A stretch of 64,000 nucleotides of DNA, taken from Motacilla alba alba. Its lineage: Eukaryota > Chordata > Aves > Passeriformes > Motacillidae. Every line of letters begins with the position of its first letter. The stretch's first letter is position 1. The translations under genes were made by a program, and so were the position numbers. The DNA lies in the NCBI RefSeq assembly GCF_015832195.1, contig NC_052032.1, forward strand, positions 812,618 to 876,617, in the 5' to 3' direction. Positions 33,731 to 44,007 of this stretch are shown piece after piece. The notes below the pieces were generated by a model. It did no database searches. It was not told the DNA's origin and was given only the letters and a program-made list of their open reading frames with translations.

Positions 33731-35720
33731 GGAGCCAGCGAAGGGATCTGCCTCTGGCATCTTTTTTGGGCTGGGATTACCCCAGCTGGGATAGGGCTGG
33801 ATTTACCCAACCAGCCCCTCCCTGACAGCAGCAGGGCCATGGCAGTGGGGGCACCCCAGCTCCTGGGGGCTTTGGCTCCCTGTGCCCACACCCCACCAGA
33901 GCAGGGGCCAGAGGTCTCTTGGGGGTTCTGCTGGTTTGCTTCAGTAAGGGACTGATCTGCCCCACCTGCCCCAGCACCACGGGTCCCTGTGTGGGGTGGG
34001 TGGCACCTAAGGGTGTTGCTGGAGCTGTGGAAGTGGCAGTGGCCACTGTTTGTGGCAGGGCCAGAGGAAGTGAAGTATTGCATGGCAGTCTCTCCACCCT
34101 GGCATTACTCAGCAGCACTTGCTGCAGGAGGAGGCTGCCTGGACAGACCTGTTCCCCCTGGTTCCAGTGGCCAAGGCCAGCAGGCACAGGCACAGGAGGA
34201 AGCCTTGATGCCTCTGTCTCTGCTGCCAGTTCATCATCCTGAGCCTGCTGAGGTCTGAGCTCCAAGTTCCTGCTGAGTTACATCCTTCCCTGAGTGCCTG
34301 CTCAGCTGCATCTCTCCTCCACCCCATCCTGAGAGCTGCTTCCAGTCCTTTCCCTGCAGCCTCGAGGCTGTGCACCCTCCAAGCCCTGCCCATGCCCCAG
34401 TGGGACCAGTGCCACCACCTTCCTCCCCCAGTTCAGGGAACTGGGTGCCACTGCGTAAATAGCAATTAAGACCAGGGCATGAATCAGCAGGGACATTCCC
34501 TGGGAGCAGGCTAGGACAGGAAGGGACAGCCATGCCACACCATGCCTGTGACCCAGCCACCCTCCCATGGTCGAGTCATGGGGTCCTGCAGGGGCGAGCA
34601 GTGCCTGGGGCATTGCTCGAGCTGTGGTACTGCAGTGAGGGCGAGCAGGGTGATTTGGGGACTCCCCACCCCACTCCTTTACACTGAGCAGCTCTTGCAC
34701 TTTCAGACCCTGGCTGGGCTGTGTTCCCATGTGCCAGGGACAGTGGGGCCACTGCAAAGCTGCTGCATGGCAGTCATCACCCTGGTGCCACCATCCCCTC
34801 ATCTGGAGCACTGTCCCAGTGGGAAACCTGGAAGGAAACTTCCAGGCCCTGCAAGCTGCTTGTGGGACATAACAAGGAGAGATGGCCCTGCACAGGGACC
34901 AGCATGGGGGACAGGGTGTTGGACTGGGGCAGCACAGGGCCTGTTCTGGGAACTGTCCTGGGGCTGTCCCGGGGTCTGAGCTGGGGGACTGCACTGAAGG
35001 AGCACAGGGCCATTTTGGGAGGCTGTACTAGTGGAGCACGGGGCCATGCTGCCGTGCCCCAAGGACAGTGGTGTGAGCAGCACTGGCCACAGAGGTGACT
35101 CCACTTGTGCTGGGCAAGGAGAAGAGGCGGCCGTGGGCCCAGCTCCTCCCCAGCTCCGGCGGGAGCTGATTGGCGCAGGCATGGCTGCCTGCCCCGGGCT
35201 CCCTGCATTTGAGCCGCTTCCAGAAGCTGACAAACCAGACTGGTTGCAGCCAGGCTCGGCCCCAGCCCTGCCTGGCCCACGTCAGGAGGCAGCTGCCTGC
35301 GCGGGTGCCCATCACGCCTGCACCCTTCTGGCACAGCGGGCAGCGCCCGACAGCGCCCAGCTCGGTGCCCTCTCCTCTGGACCGTGGCGGGTCAGTACTG
35401 TGTTGGTGCTGGGGAGGAGGAAGAGGAGGAGGAGGAGGAGGAAAAAAAGGCTGTTGGATGCTCACAGTGCTGCTTCTCTTGGGGTGGCCTCAGTGAGGGT
35501 GATGGGGCTGCACCCGGCGCTAGAGGCTCCTCACCCACCGGTCTGGGAGGGCGCCCCAAAGCGCACCAGAGGGATGTTGGGACTCTGTGCTGCCTTCAAA
35601 CCCTTCGGGCAGCCCTGCTGAAGGAGTCTCCTGCCCTGGAGCAGCACCCACGTCCCGCACCAAGCCCCGAGGGGACCCGGTGGGTGGGGCGCGAGCAGGG
35701 TGGCTGCTCTGGCCACCCTG
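33731..35720. other. Intergenic stretch between NDOR1 and the RING-anchor gene
   Basis: No supported coding exon. Contains a purine microsatellite (GAG/GGA)n at about 35411-35450 followed by an A7 run. A more CpG-rich part from about 35130 to 35720 probably holds the 5' UTR and promoter of the gene at 35721. Degenerate 'gcacagggcc' words recur at 34930-35050. Open frames here have no recognisable domains. Confidence 0.5.
35411..35450 (+). repeat. (GAG/GGA)n purine microsatellite
   Basis: About 40 bp of pure purine made of GAG/GGA triplets ending in an A run, about 270 bp upstream of the RING gene start codon. Confidence 0.85.
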
Positions 35721-36683
35721 ATGGAGCCGGCGGCGGGCGAGGGGGCAGAACCTGGGCTGCCGCCGGTGCAGGCAGCCGGTGGGGAAGGCTGTGCCAGGCA
35801 GCGGGACGAGAGCGAGCCTGTGGAGTTGGGGGACCCCGGGGAGCCGCCCCAACACTGTGGAGAGGAGTGTGCTGCTGCCTGGAGATGCTGGGAGCTGCCA
35901 CCGACGGAGGATGCCAGGGAGCCGCTCCTGCCCGGGCATGAGCAGCCGCCTGCCCACGGCGCCTCCCTGCCTGCGGGGCAGGACCCTCTCGCTGCCGACA
36001 CCGGCCCCGTCCTGCCCCGCGGGGAGAGCCCGTGGCCCAGCTCCGAAAGTGTCTCCGGCTCCATCCTGAGCCTCTTCGGCGAGGCAGAGAAGGCATCGAG
36101 CGATGGCGCGGCCGTGGCAGCGGAGCCGTGCCCTGTGCTGGCGGGCAGCGAGGACGAGTGCCCCATCTGCACGGAGCCCTACGACGAGCAGCGGCACAAG
36201 GCGGCCGTGCTGAACTGCAGCCACGGGCTGTGCCGCGCCTGCCTGCGGGCCATCATGGACACGGCCACCGGCGCCGAGCTCGGCCGCGTGCGCTGCCCCA
36301 TCTGCCGCCAGAAGACGCCCATGCTGGAGTGGGAGATCTGCAAGCTGCAAGAGGAGCTGCTCCTGCTGCACGCCCAGCCCGGCTCCCCCGGAGCCCTGGC
36401 CACCTCCCGGCCCCCTGCCCTGCCGCCCCGGCGCCCGGGCCTGGCCGGCGCCCTCGAACATCGCTTCCAGGTGCGCTTCCACACCAGCCGCATGTTCGGG
36501 TGCCTGCCCTGCGTGCGGTACCCACCCTGCCTGATCCGCGCCCTGGCCCGGCTGGAGCGCCGCTGCCGCTGCTGCTACCTCCTGCTGCTGGCGCTGCTGC
36601 TGGCGGCAGAGATGCTCAGCCTGCTCCTCATCTTCCTTCCCATCGTCCTCATGGTGATGCTCTTCCTCATCCTCGACAAATAG
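35721..36683 (+). CDS. RING-type (C3HC4) protein with C-terminal transmembrane anchor, probable E3 ubiquitin ligase
   Basis: Intronless 320-aa ORF starting at the first ATG of the frame; a longer reading would need a GTG at 35700. Residues 1-140 are acidic, Pro/Gly-rich and probably disordered. The RING at 147-195 has all ligands: C147, C150, C166, H168, C171, C174, C192 and C195 (CPIC…CSHGLC…CPIC). The post-RING helix WEICKLQEELLLL is followed by a Cys/Arg-rich juxtamembrane part (RRCRCC, 280-285) and a long hydrophobic anchor at 285-317, ending FLILDK. This layout resembles small tail-anchored RING ligases (RNF152/182/183/186/223-like). It lies between NDOR1 and RNF208, near where mammals carry RNF224, but it is not obviously RNF224 (human about 156 aa, no such anchor), so no symbol is given. 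Codon use is strongly GC3-biased, like its neighbours. Confidence 0.88.
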   Translation: MEPAAGEGAEPGLPPVQAAGGEGCARQRDESEPVELGDPGEPPQHCGEECAAAWRCWELPPTEDAREPLLPGHEQPPAHGASLPAGQDPLAADTGPVLPRGESPWPSSESVSGSILSLFGEAEKASSDGAAVAAEPCPVLAGSEDECPICTEPYDEQRHKAAVLNCSHGLCRACLRAIMDTATGAELGRVRCPICRQKTPMLEWEICKLQEELLLLHAQPGSPGALATSRPPALPPRRPGLAGALEHRFQVRFHTSRMFGCLPCVRYPPCLIRALARLERRCRCCYLLLLALLLAAEMLSLLLIFLPIVLMVMLFLILDK

Positions 36684-39567
36684 CGCTGGCTTTGTGCCCT
36701 CAGGCTGAGCGTGCGTGGGGAGAGGAGCCCAGCTCCGTCTCTGCCCACGGCCGTGGAGCAGGCCTGTGACTCTGGTGCCTGGGACACCTGTCACTGCCCG
36801 TGAGCCCGGAGCGGGTGAGGCAGCGGAGGAGCAGCAGCAGGCAGCAGAGAGAGGCGACCCTGGAGCTGGGCATTACGTGCACCGCAGCACCAGGTGACAC
36901 ATCACTGCCGCAGCCAGGGGGCGGATGGAGTGGGAGCCCTTCATGCGCTGGGGCGCATCCCTGGCTGGGGGCTGGGGACCAGAGAGGCTCTGCGGGCAGA
37001 GCAGGGCTGTGCCTTGGGCTATGCCACGGGCTGTGCCACCTGTACCCAGGACAAACGGGCTGGGATCCCCCAGCATGGACTGAAAATACAACCTGTGTTT
37101 GTACCACAGCCGTGTCCAGCTGGGTTCAGTGCTCCGTCTCAGCATATCCCCTCTGGGCCCAGCAGTGCCACAAGGAGGGAATGGGCACGGCCAGTGCACC
37201 CACTTACAAGGGGTGCATGCTCTACCATGGCACCTCCCAGCCCCTGCCGAGCTGTGCCAGCCTGTGCTCAGACTGTGCCCTTTGGGGAGATAAGTGAGCA
37301 AACACAGCTCAGTGCCATACACGGGTGGAGGAGCCTGTGGTGAGTGGCACTGGGGCTGTGCCCTCAAGGGACCTGCCATGCAGCAGGAGTGTCCCAAGGC
37401 TGAGCAGGATTTGGGCTCTGCCTTTGACTGCCAGCCTCACGTGGGGGCCACACGCCAGCCAGGTGATGTCTGGGTCACAGTGTGGCTGCTCTGCACCCTT
37501 GTTCCTCCCCAAGGGAACAGGGATGGGGATCTTCCCAGGCTTTCAGCCACCTTTGGGCTGGTGGTGGGTGGAAGGGAGCTGTCAGACCCTCGAGGTCCTC
37601 CCAGGATTCCATTTCAGGGATGCTGACACCCACCTCCACAGGCTGGAATGTGCAGCAGTCTGTTTGTCACTGCTGGCCTCCTCTGGGTGTCCTGCCAAGG
37701 CTCTGTGCTGACCCTCTGCCAATTCCCCCCTGCCTGTGCTGTCCCCCCTCTCTGTCCCCCTCAGCCTAGCCCTGCTGGGGGGCTGGTGACACTGCTGTGC
37801 CCTGTCCTCCTGCCTGGCTGTGCTGGACTTGTGCAACCATCCCCATGTCCTGGCTTTGCCCTTCTCCCCCGGAAACACCCTGTGGGCACCTCCCCAGGGC
37901 TGTGGCTGTGGGAGACAGGGTGCCAACCCCCCTTCCCCTTCCTCCTGCCCAGAAGCTGGGGGATTGAGTGGCCAGCGAGCACTGCTGTGCCCACACAGCC
38001 CCACAGAGAACCCCTATCCTTGTGCCCAGGAGGGCAGAGATGGGGGCTATAGGCTTTGCCAGGACACTGGTGCACTCAGCATCAGCGCTGCCATGGGCTG
38101 CTCTGGCAAAGTGCTGAAACAGGTCAGGTCAGCAGGCAGAAGCAGGTGGGTCCCCCCAGCCTTGGTGGCACCAAGGAATATTTATTTATACCAAGTGGAA
38201 CAGGTCCATCAGGAGAAGTGCCAGTTCAGCCCTGGCTGGGGCGTTCTTGGCTCCATGGAGCCTGTGGGGAGGGGGAGCTCAGACACCGGGGGGGCCCTGT
38301 CACCATGTGGGGGCCTCGTGCCCCTGCCCTACATTGTGTGAGGGTGTTGGGGTGAAGCACGCCAGAGCTGCCCCCACAGGACACCCCCAGCACTCCTGTG
38401 CTCCCTGAGCCAGCTGTTGGCACCTCTGGGTGCTGAAAGACGAAGGGCACCTCCATCCCCCCGAGAAGGGGGGCCCTGGGGGCTGTGGTGTGGATGGACC
38501 CTGTGGGCCATGTGGAGCCTCCCAGAGCTGGGTTATATTTAGCAACCTGAGATGATGAGCAGGGCTGGGGGCTGACAGGGCTGACCCAGGGCTGGTGCAG
38601 GACTCCTGCCACGGGCACAGCTTCCAGGGCAGCCCCCCACACCCACCCAACCTTCCCACTTGCAGCCCTGTCCCCTCTCCCAAGCCCCTGACACCCCATT
38701 GTACCACCTCAATTGCTTCACCGCATCCCCCAGCTGGCACCTGCTGGCACCAGGTGATGTGGTGTCCCCAGACCAGTGACTTGGCTGTCCCCATCCCTGC
38801 AGGGTACCTGCCCATTCTCTCCTGGCTTCTCCCACTGCAGCCCGGTGTGTCCCACCTGGGTCCTGCTCTGGCCAGAGGCATCCCCATCCCGATTGCACCA
38901 CCACCAGCAGCACCTTCCCTTCTCCACTCAGCCCCCCTCTCTGGGGACATGTCCCCACCCCACGTCCCTTGGGAGTGTGACCAGAGGGCCAGCAGCCACG
39001 GGGCCAGCACGGGGAGGGGACACGGAGCTGGGCAGTGAGCAGGAGCCGGTGCCTGCGGCCAGCCCTCTCTTGGATTGACCCCAAGGAAGCTCCCGAGCTC
39101 AGCAGTCCCTCCCCAGCCGCGGGGCCAGCCCTGCCCTGGGGACCTGTCACAGCCGCCACCCGTCATCCTGTCAGCCGCGGGATGCGCTGTTGCGAAAGCG
39201 GGCGCTGGCCCCTGGCAAGGAGCTTCCTCTCCGCTGAAAGGGCCGTTTGGGGCTGGGACCGCCCCGGGCGAGGTTCGAGGCTGCGTGTCCCCAAGGAGGG
39301 CACAGCCCTGGTGCTCAGCCGCTCCCTGCAGGTGGGAGGTGAGCTCCCCGTGGCCCAGCACAGCCTCGCCGCGGCCGGATCCTCCCGCTGTTTGCGCCCG
39401 GGGGAACTGCTCCTGCTGTGCCACCTCTGGGGCAGGATGGGGGTGGTGGGGCCACCACGTGGGGACGGGCCGGGCACTGTCCGGCCATGCCACCGTCCCT
39501 GCAGGAGCCGAGCAGCCCCAGCCCGGAGCCCCAGGCACCCAGCAGCCGGACTGCAGGAGCTGCTTTT

Positions 39568-39715
39568 CACAGAATCACAAAATGCTCTGGGGTAGAAAGA
39601 ACCCATCGGGATCATCTTTTGTCCAACTCCTGGCCATGCACAGACACCCCAACAATCCCACCCTGTGCCTGAGAGCATTGTCCAAATGCTTCTTAACTCT
39701 GGGGAGAATGGCTGG
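39568..39715 (-). mobile_element. CR1 LINE 3' fragment
   Basis: Antisense: 'cacagaatcacaaaatgctc', 'agaacccatcgggatcatct', 'cagacaccccaacaatccca' and 'gagagcattgtccaaatgct'. Intergenic. Confidence 0.85.
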
Positions 39716-40465
39716 CAAACACCATGCCCCAAACCCATGCCAAAGGCCGAGCCCAAACCAGGCCGATCCTGGCGCTTCCCACCTAAAATGAGGACATGTG
39801 GGAAAAGGATCACCCCCAGGAGCAATTTAACTCCCCACGTCCCCTCTCCTCCACAAGCCAAACTGGACACTGGGAGAGCCCAGAGCTTCATCCCAGCCTG
39901 GGACAGATGTTACAACAATGAGGAGATTTTAGAACCAGCTCACCTGGGAACATCTGGGAACATCTCTGTGCTCATGTGTCCAAAGCCTCTCCTGCAGCAA
40001 TGTCCTGGCCATGCTTAAGCAGGTTGTAGGACTTACAGATCTTTAAAAACTTAGCATGGAGGCACAAAGCTCAGAATGGCCGTGGGAGCATTTTAGGGGA
40101 TGTGAAAGACTTTTAATTCACCTGCATCTGTGACACAAGGGCTGGCACCACCCCATGTCCCTGTCCTCAGCAGCAAACCTGGCCCCTGTTCCAGCAAGTG
40201 CTTATTTGAGGTTAATAGGGCAAGAGAAATGGGTTCTCACCCAGTACTTGCTCCTGAAAGGCCCTATTTCTTCCTTAATTGCAACTCAAAATCAAATTAG
40301 CAGTTTTAAATTTACTCTGTGCCTAAGAGGGGCCACAAGGGTAGGGGAGAACACATTGTACCCTTTGTCCTTATGTAATAAAAAGAGTAAATTCCTACTG
40401 AGGGCAAAATTGCTGTCACCTCTGCTCTGGCTGGCCTGCAGCTTTGGTGTCTTTGGGGACAGAGA

Positions 40466-40575
40466 TGCTCAACCTAGATTTAATATGAGCTTTTGGGGTG
40501 TCAGAGTTCTTTATCCTGGATTTGACATGAGCCTTTGGGCTGATGGAGATGCGCATCCTGGATGTGGGGCTGCCC
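40466..40575. repeat. Imperfect tandem repeat, ~43 bp, three copies
   Basis: Units share (c)atcctggatttgacatgagc-type words: 'caacctagatttaatatgag', 'tatcctggatttgacatgag' and the truncated 'catcctggatgtgggg'. Spacing is about 43 bp. Confidence 0.55.
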
Positions 40576-41690
40576 CAACTCCCCCAAGCAGCCGCATGAT
40601 TTGGCTCAGTGTGGGGCTGCTGTGACCACCAGGAGACACGCACATTGTGCCAAGGCTGCATGAAGGATGGAGGAATGTGGGTGCAGGGTGGGGATGTTGG
40701 TAAGGATAGGGAGACTGCAGCATCCTTGGGGATGCAGGTGGCACTGGCTGCATTATTGGTGCTGTAATTCAGCAGCCATGGACTGGGAGGTGCTTCTGTT
40801 CTCCAGACATAGAAACCCCCATGGGATGGGAACCAGCACACCAGGAAAAAGGGTCTGCAGCCACCCTTGCACCCTCCTGGATGTGCTACTGCTTTGGAGC
40901 AGATGCTCCACCTTGGCCCAGAGCTGGGGGCAGAACAGTTACTGCTCCTGGAGAAGGGAAATTTGGGGGCTGGCACTGGTTGTGGGCACACAGTGCCTGT
41001 GGGCCCACACCAGCCTGTGCCCACAGCAGCCAGTGTGTACAGCTTGCCCTGGGGAGCGGCTTTGTCCTCAGATCATCATTCCAGCTGCTTCTGCTGCAGA
41101 TTCCTGGCTCTCTCAGCTGTGGAGCTGCCATCCCAGTGACCCCGGGGTCCATCGGGGCACGCAGTGAGTGCTATGTGCTGGTGCTGCCAAGTGCATGCCA
41201 GCCCCAGGGCAGCTCCTGCCTGCTGTGGGAATGGTGCAGAGAGGAGTCCATGAGTGCAGCTGCATCACCAGAGCAGGGCAAGGGGAGCCCAGCACTGCCC
41301 GTGTCCCTCCCCAGCTCCCTTCAACAGCAGGTGCCACCAAATGGCACATCCTCCCCCCAGTATCCCACATCACCTGGAGAGAAAGGGGACAACCAGCAGG
41401 TGTTTGAGGGCTCTTGCTGTGGCTGGGGACTCCTTGCCACGGTGGACAGGGTCCCCCAAGGTGCCCAGCCACGTGCAGGGGCTGGGCAGGGAGGGGACAC
41501 AACTCCATCAGAACTGAAAGCCAGGTTGGAGGAGGAAGTGCCAGACCAGAGGAAAGCTGTAACCCGGGTACGGCCCCCCAGCCAGCCCCACAGGTGGAGC
41601 AGGGCCAGGGCACATCCTGGTGTGTCACCCCACTCCTGCCCGCAGTGACGCACCCCCGGACTCCAGCTCAGTCTTCGTTCCAATATAATC

Positions 41691-41696
41691 TTTATT
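41691..41696 (-). terminator. Poly(A) signal AATAAA of RNF208
   Basis: tttatt on the + strand reads CCCCAATAAAGATT on the minus strand. It lies 1.5 kb past the RNF208 stop and implies a long 3' UTR (43209 to about 41675). Confidence 0.6.
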
Positions 41697-42091
41697 GGGG
41701 AGACTGATGGTCAGAACAAGGCCGGGTATAAAACATGATCATGGTCACAACCAGCAGCGGGAGGCATTGGCAGAGCAACACAGACACGGTACCGGCGCCG
41801 TTCTGCACCGCAGCGAGAACGGTCCTGGCGCTGCGCCAGCAGCATTCCCGCTCCCTCGGGACAGGACAGGGCATGGACCGGCCCCTTTCCCTGGATGGAT
41901 GCTGGGCTTTGGCCAGTGCCAGGGGCTGCTGTTTCCTCCAGGATGTAGGTTCTGGGACCCCTCAGGCTCACCCAGCCCCAGTGCCCTGGGACTGGGCAGC
42001 ATGTGCCCCTGGTGCTGTGGCCATGTTGGGTTGTTGTGCTCAGCCCCATGGGAGCACCCAAAACTATGGCTTTTTCTTCATTTTGTGTTGG

Positions 42092-42169
42092 TTTTTTGTT
42101 TGTTTGTTTTTTTCCTTTTTCTTTTTTTTTTTTTCTTTTTTTTTTCTTTTTTTTTTCTTTTTTTTTTTT
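42092..42169. repeat. Polypyrimidine (T-rich) tract in the predicted RNF208 3' UTR
   Basis: About 78 bp, almost all T with scattered C and a (TTTG)n start; on the transcribed minus strand it is an A-rich purine tract. It sits between the RNF208 stop and the predicted poly(A) signal. Confidence 0.85.
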
Positions 42170-43209
42170 GGCAGCAAACTTACCCCTCCAGGGGCTCTGG
42201 AGAAAGCAAGACTGTGCACAGGGGGTTGTTGCCCTGCCAGCCCCTTCGCACAGGGGTCAGAGCAGAGGTGCTGCTCTGGGAAAGGGACTGTGGACAGGAG
42301 CCAGACCTCGGTCCCCCTACCCAGTCAAATCCTCTTGGTGGAGTCAGCAATTTGGGGTACTGGACCCTGTGCCACCCTCCTGAGCCATCCCATGGGGTGT
42401 TGGTGTGGGTCCCGGGTGGAGGGGCAGAGAATGGGCACAGCTCAATGCCTTGTGAACATGTAGTGGCCTGGGATGGGGTGGCTGGGGATGGATGGGGAAA
42501 AACAAGAATCCTCCAAAATGAGGACAAATTGGAGCTTTCCTCAAGGGCCTGCGGAGGACATGGGCCACATGTCTGCTGGCATCCGAGGGGCCGGTGTTGC
42601 AGCTTGGTGTGGCTACTGAGACTCGGGCGCATGGCGGCGTGGCCACTGAGATGAAAGCTTTGGCAAATAACTTACAGAGAGGGGGTGGAGGGGGCAGCTG
42701 GGGACCCGTCCTCACTTCCTGTGCTGGAAGGGTGGCCCAGTGTGGCACCATGCATCTCCAGGGCTCCTTGTGCTGCTGCTGCCGGCTGTGGGGCGATGGG
42801 GAGGGTGTCACTCCAGCCAGAGCCCAGCGTCCGCTCTTGGGAAAGCCGGAGAGAGAGGAGGGAGAGGTGCCCAGGGAAGGAGCACGGTGAGATGCTCGAT
42901 GCACCACAGGAGCGCCTGCCGCAGGGCCAGGGGAGCCGCAGACCCTGGATGCGCTGGTAGATGTGGTCCCCGTGCCAGCGTCCCTCTCCCCGGGCACCAC
43001 TGGTGAGTAGGGGGCTGCTGCAGGTCCCAGCACCCCCACTGCCCCCCGCGAGTGCCGGCAAGGACACCGGTCCCACATCCTTGGCCGTGGTGAGTATTAG
43101 AGCATTGCCTGGTGGTGCCACTGGCAGAGAGGGGACAGGGCACTGGCCGTGGCGCTGGCCGCGCTGTCCCGCCGTGCCCCCGCTGCGGAGGGGCGGGCGG
43201 GCGCGGGGC

Positions 43210-44007
43210 TCACATGATGGTGCAGGAGGACAGCGGGTTCCGGATGTGGCAGGTGCAGGCGGCCCCGCAGTACTGGCGGAAGGTCTGGTAGCAGCTGCGG
43301 TCGGTGTCGCTGCTCCACTGGACAGGGTTGGCAGCCAGGGCCTCGGCCGGCAGTCTGTTCAGGATACTGGTGTTGACGGCCAGCGCCGCCAGCCCGTAGT
43401 CGGTGAAGAGGACGGTCTCCCGCTTGCAGGTGGGGCAGGAGATGAACTTGTACTTGGGGCAGGACTCGTAGAGGATCTGCAGGCACTCCTCGCACACCGA
43501 GTGCAGGCAGGAGAGGATGCGGGGCCGCTTGTTGGTGAAGTTGTACATGTGGCCGCAGGTGGGGCACTCCAGGGGCTCGCAGGGCGTCGAGGGGTGCAGC
43601 ACGTACTGGTTGACGATCACCTCGTCCGACGGCGGCTGCCGGTGGTAGCAGACCTCAGAGCTGCCCTTGCGCTGGCCCTGGTAGCCGCGCTCGCGCCGCG
43701 GCAGGGGGGGAGTCCGGGGCAGCGGCAGGGGCCCAGGGGTGGCATCCAAGGCGGGGATGTCCCCGCACGCCTGGTTGACGATGATCTCGGACTCGGAGGG
43801 CCACGCGCGCTTGGCCACGAGGGGCGGCTCGCGGCGCGGGGCGGGCGCGTAGCGCGGCTGCGACGCCTGCAGCTCCGAGAACTTCTCCGGGTGGATGATT
43901 TTCATCGCCTCCATTTTAATGATGACCTGTTGCCCTTTCAGACACGACATGAGTATCGTTTTCACATTACTGTCCACTGCTCTGGGGTCTCCGAGGGATG
44001 CCTGCAT
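43210..44007 (-). CDS. RNF208: RING finger protein 208
   Basis: Single coding exon of 265 aa (human about 261), a probable E3 ubiquitin ligase. The core MSCLKG…MEAMKI(I)HPEKF and the whole C-terminal half match mammalian RNF208 closely. C3HC4 RING ligands are C148, C151, C167, H169, C172, C175, C191 and C194, followed by RETVLFTDYGLAALAVNTSI. The motif (E)IIVNQ/VIVNQ occurs twice (75-79 and 130-134). The C-terminus is Cys-rich (CGAACTCH) and ends SCTIM, a CaaX-type box; the human protein as remembered ends CSIM. The chosen ATG at 44007 gives a length like the human one; an internal ATG at 43950 (MSCLKG) would give 246 aa. A 5' non-coding exon further upstream is likely but not placed. Confidence 0.96.
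   Translation of the reverse strand: MQASLGDPRAVDSNVKTILMSCLKGQQVIIKMEAMKIIHPEKFSELQASQPRYAPAPRREPPLVAKRAWPSESEIIVNQACGDIPALDATPGPLPLPRTPPLPRRERGYQGQRKGSSEVCYHRQPPSDEVIVNQYVLHPSTPCEPLECPTCGHMYNFTNKRPRILSCLHSVCEECLQILYESCPKYKFISCPTCKRETVLFTDYGLAALAVNTSILNRLPAEALAANPVQWSSDTDRSCYQTFRQYCGAACTCHIRNPLSSCTIM

Larger units (their letters stand above)
36684..41675. other. Intergenic stretch between the RING-anchor gene and the 3' end of RNF208
   Basis: No supported coding exon. The 3' UTR of the upstream gene must begin here, but I found no + strand AATAAA close by. Contains an A/T word at about 38177-38190 (AATAAATA on the minus strand), a CR1 end at 39568-39715, an AT-richer part at 40.0-40.4 kb and a small three-copy tandem repeat at 40466-40575. 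A 412-codon minus frame (39538-38300) is compositional. Confidence 0.55.

Noticed and set aside
35520..36794. 424-codon minus-strand open frame
   Set aside because: Antisense shadow of the GC3-rich RING gene; the RING on the + strand explains the lack of stops.
38300..39538. 412-codon minus-strand open frame
   Set aside because: Pro/Gly/Ala/Ser-rich composition, no domain, no convincing splice or start context.
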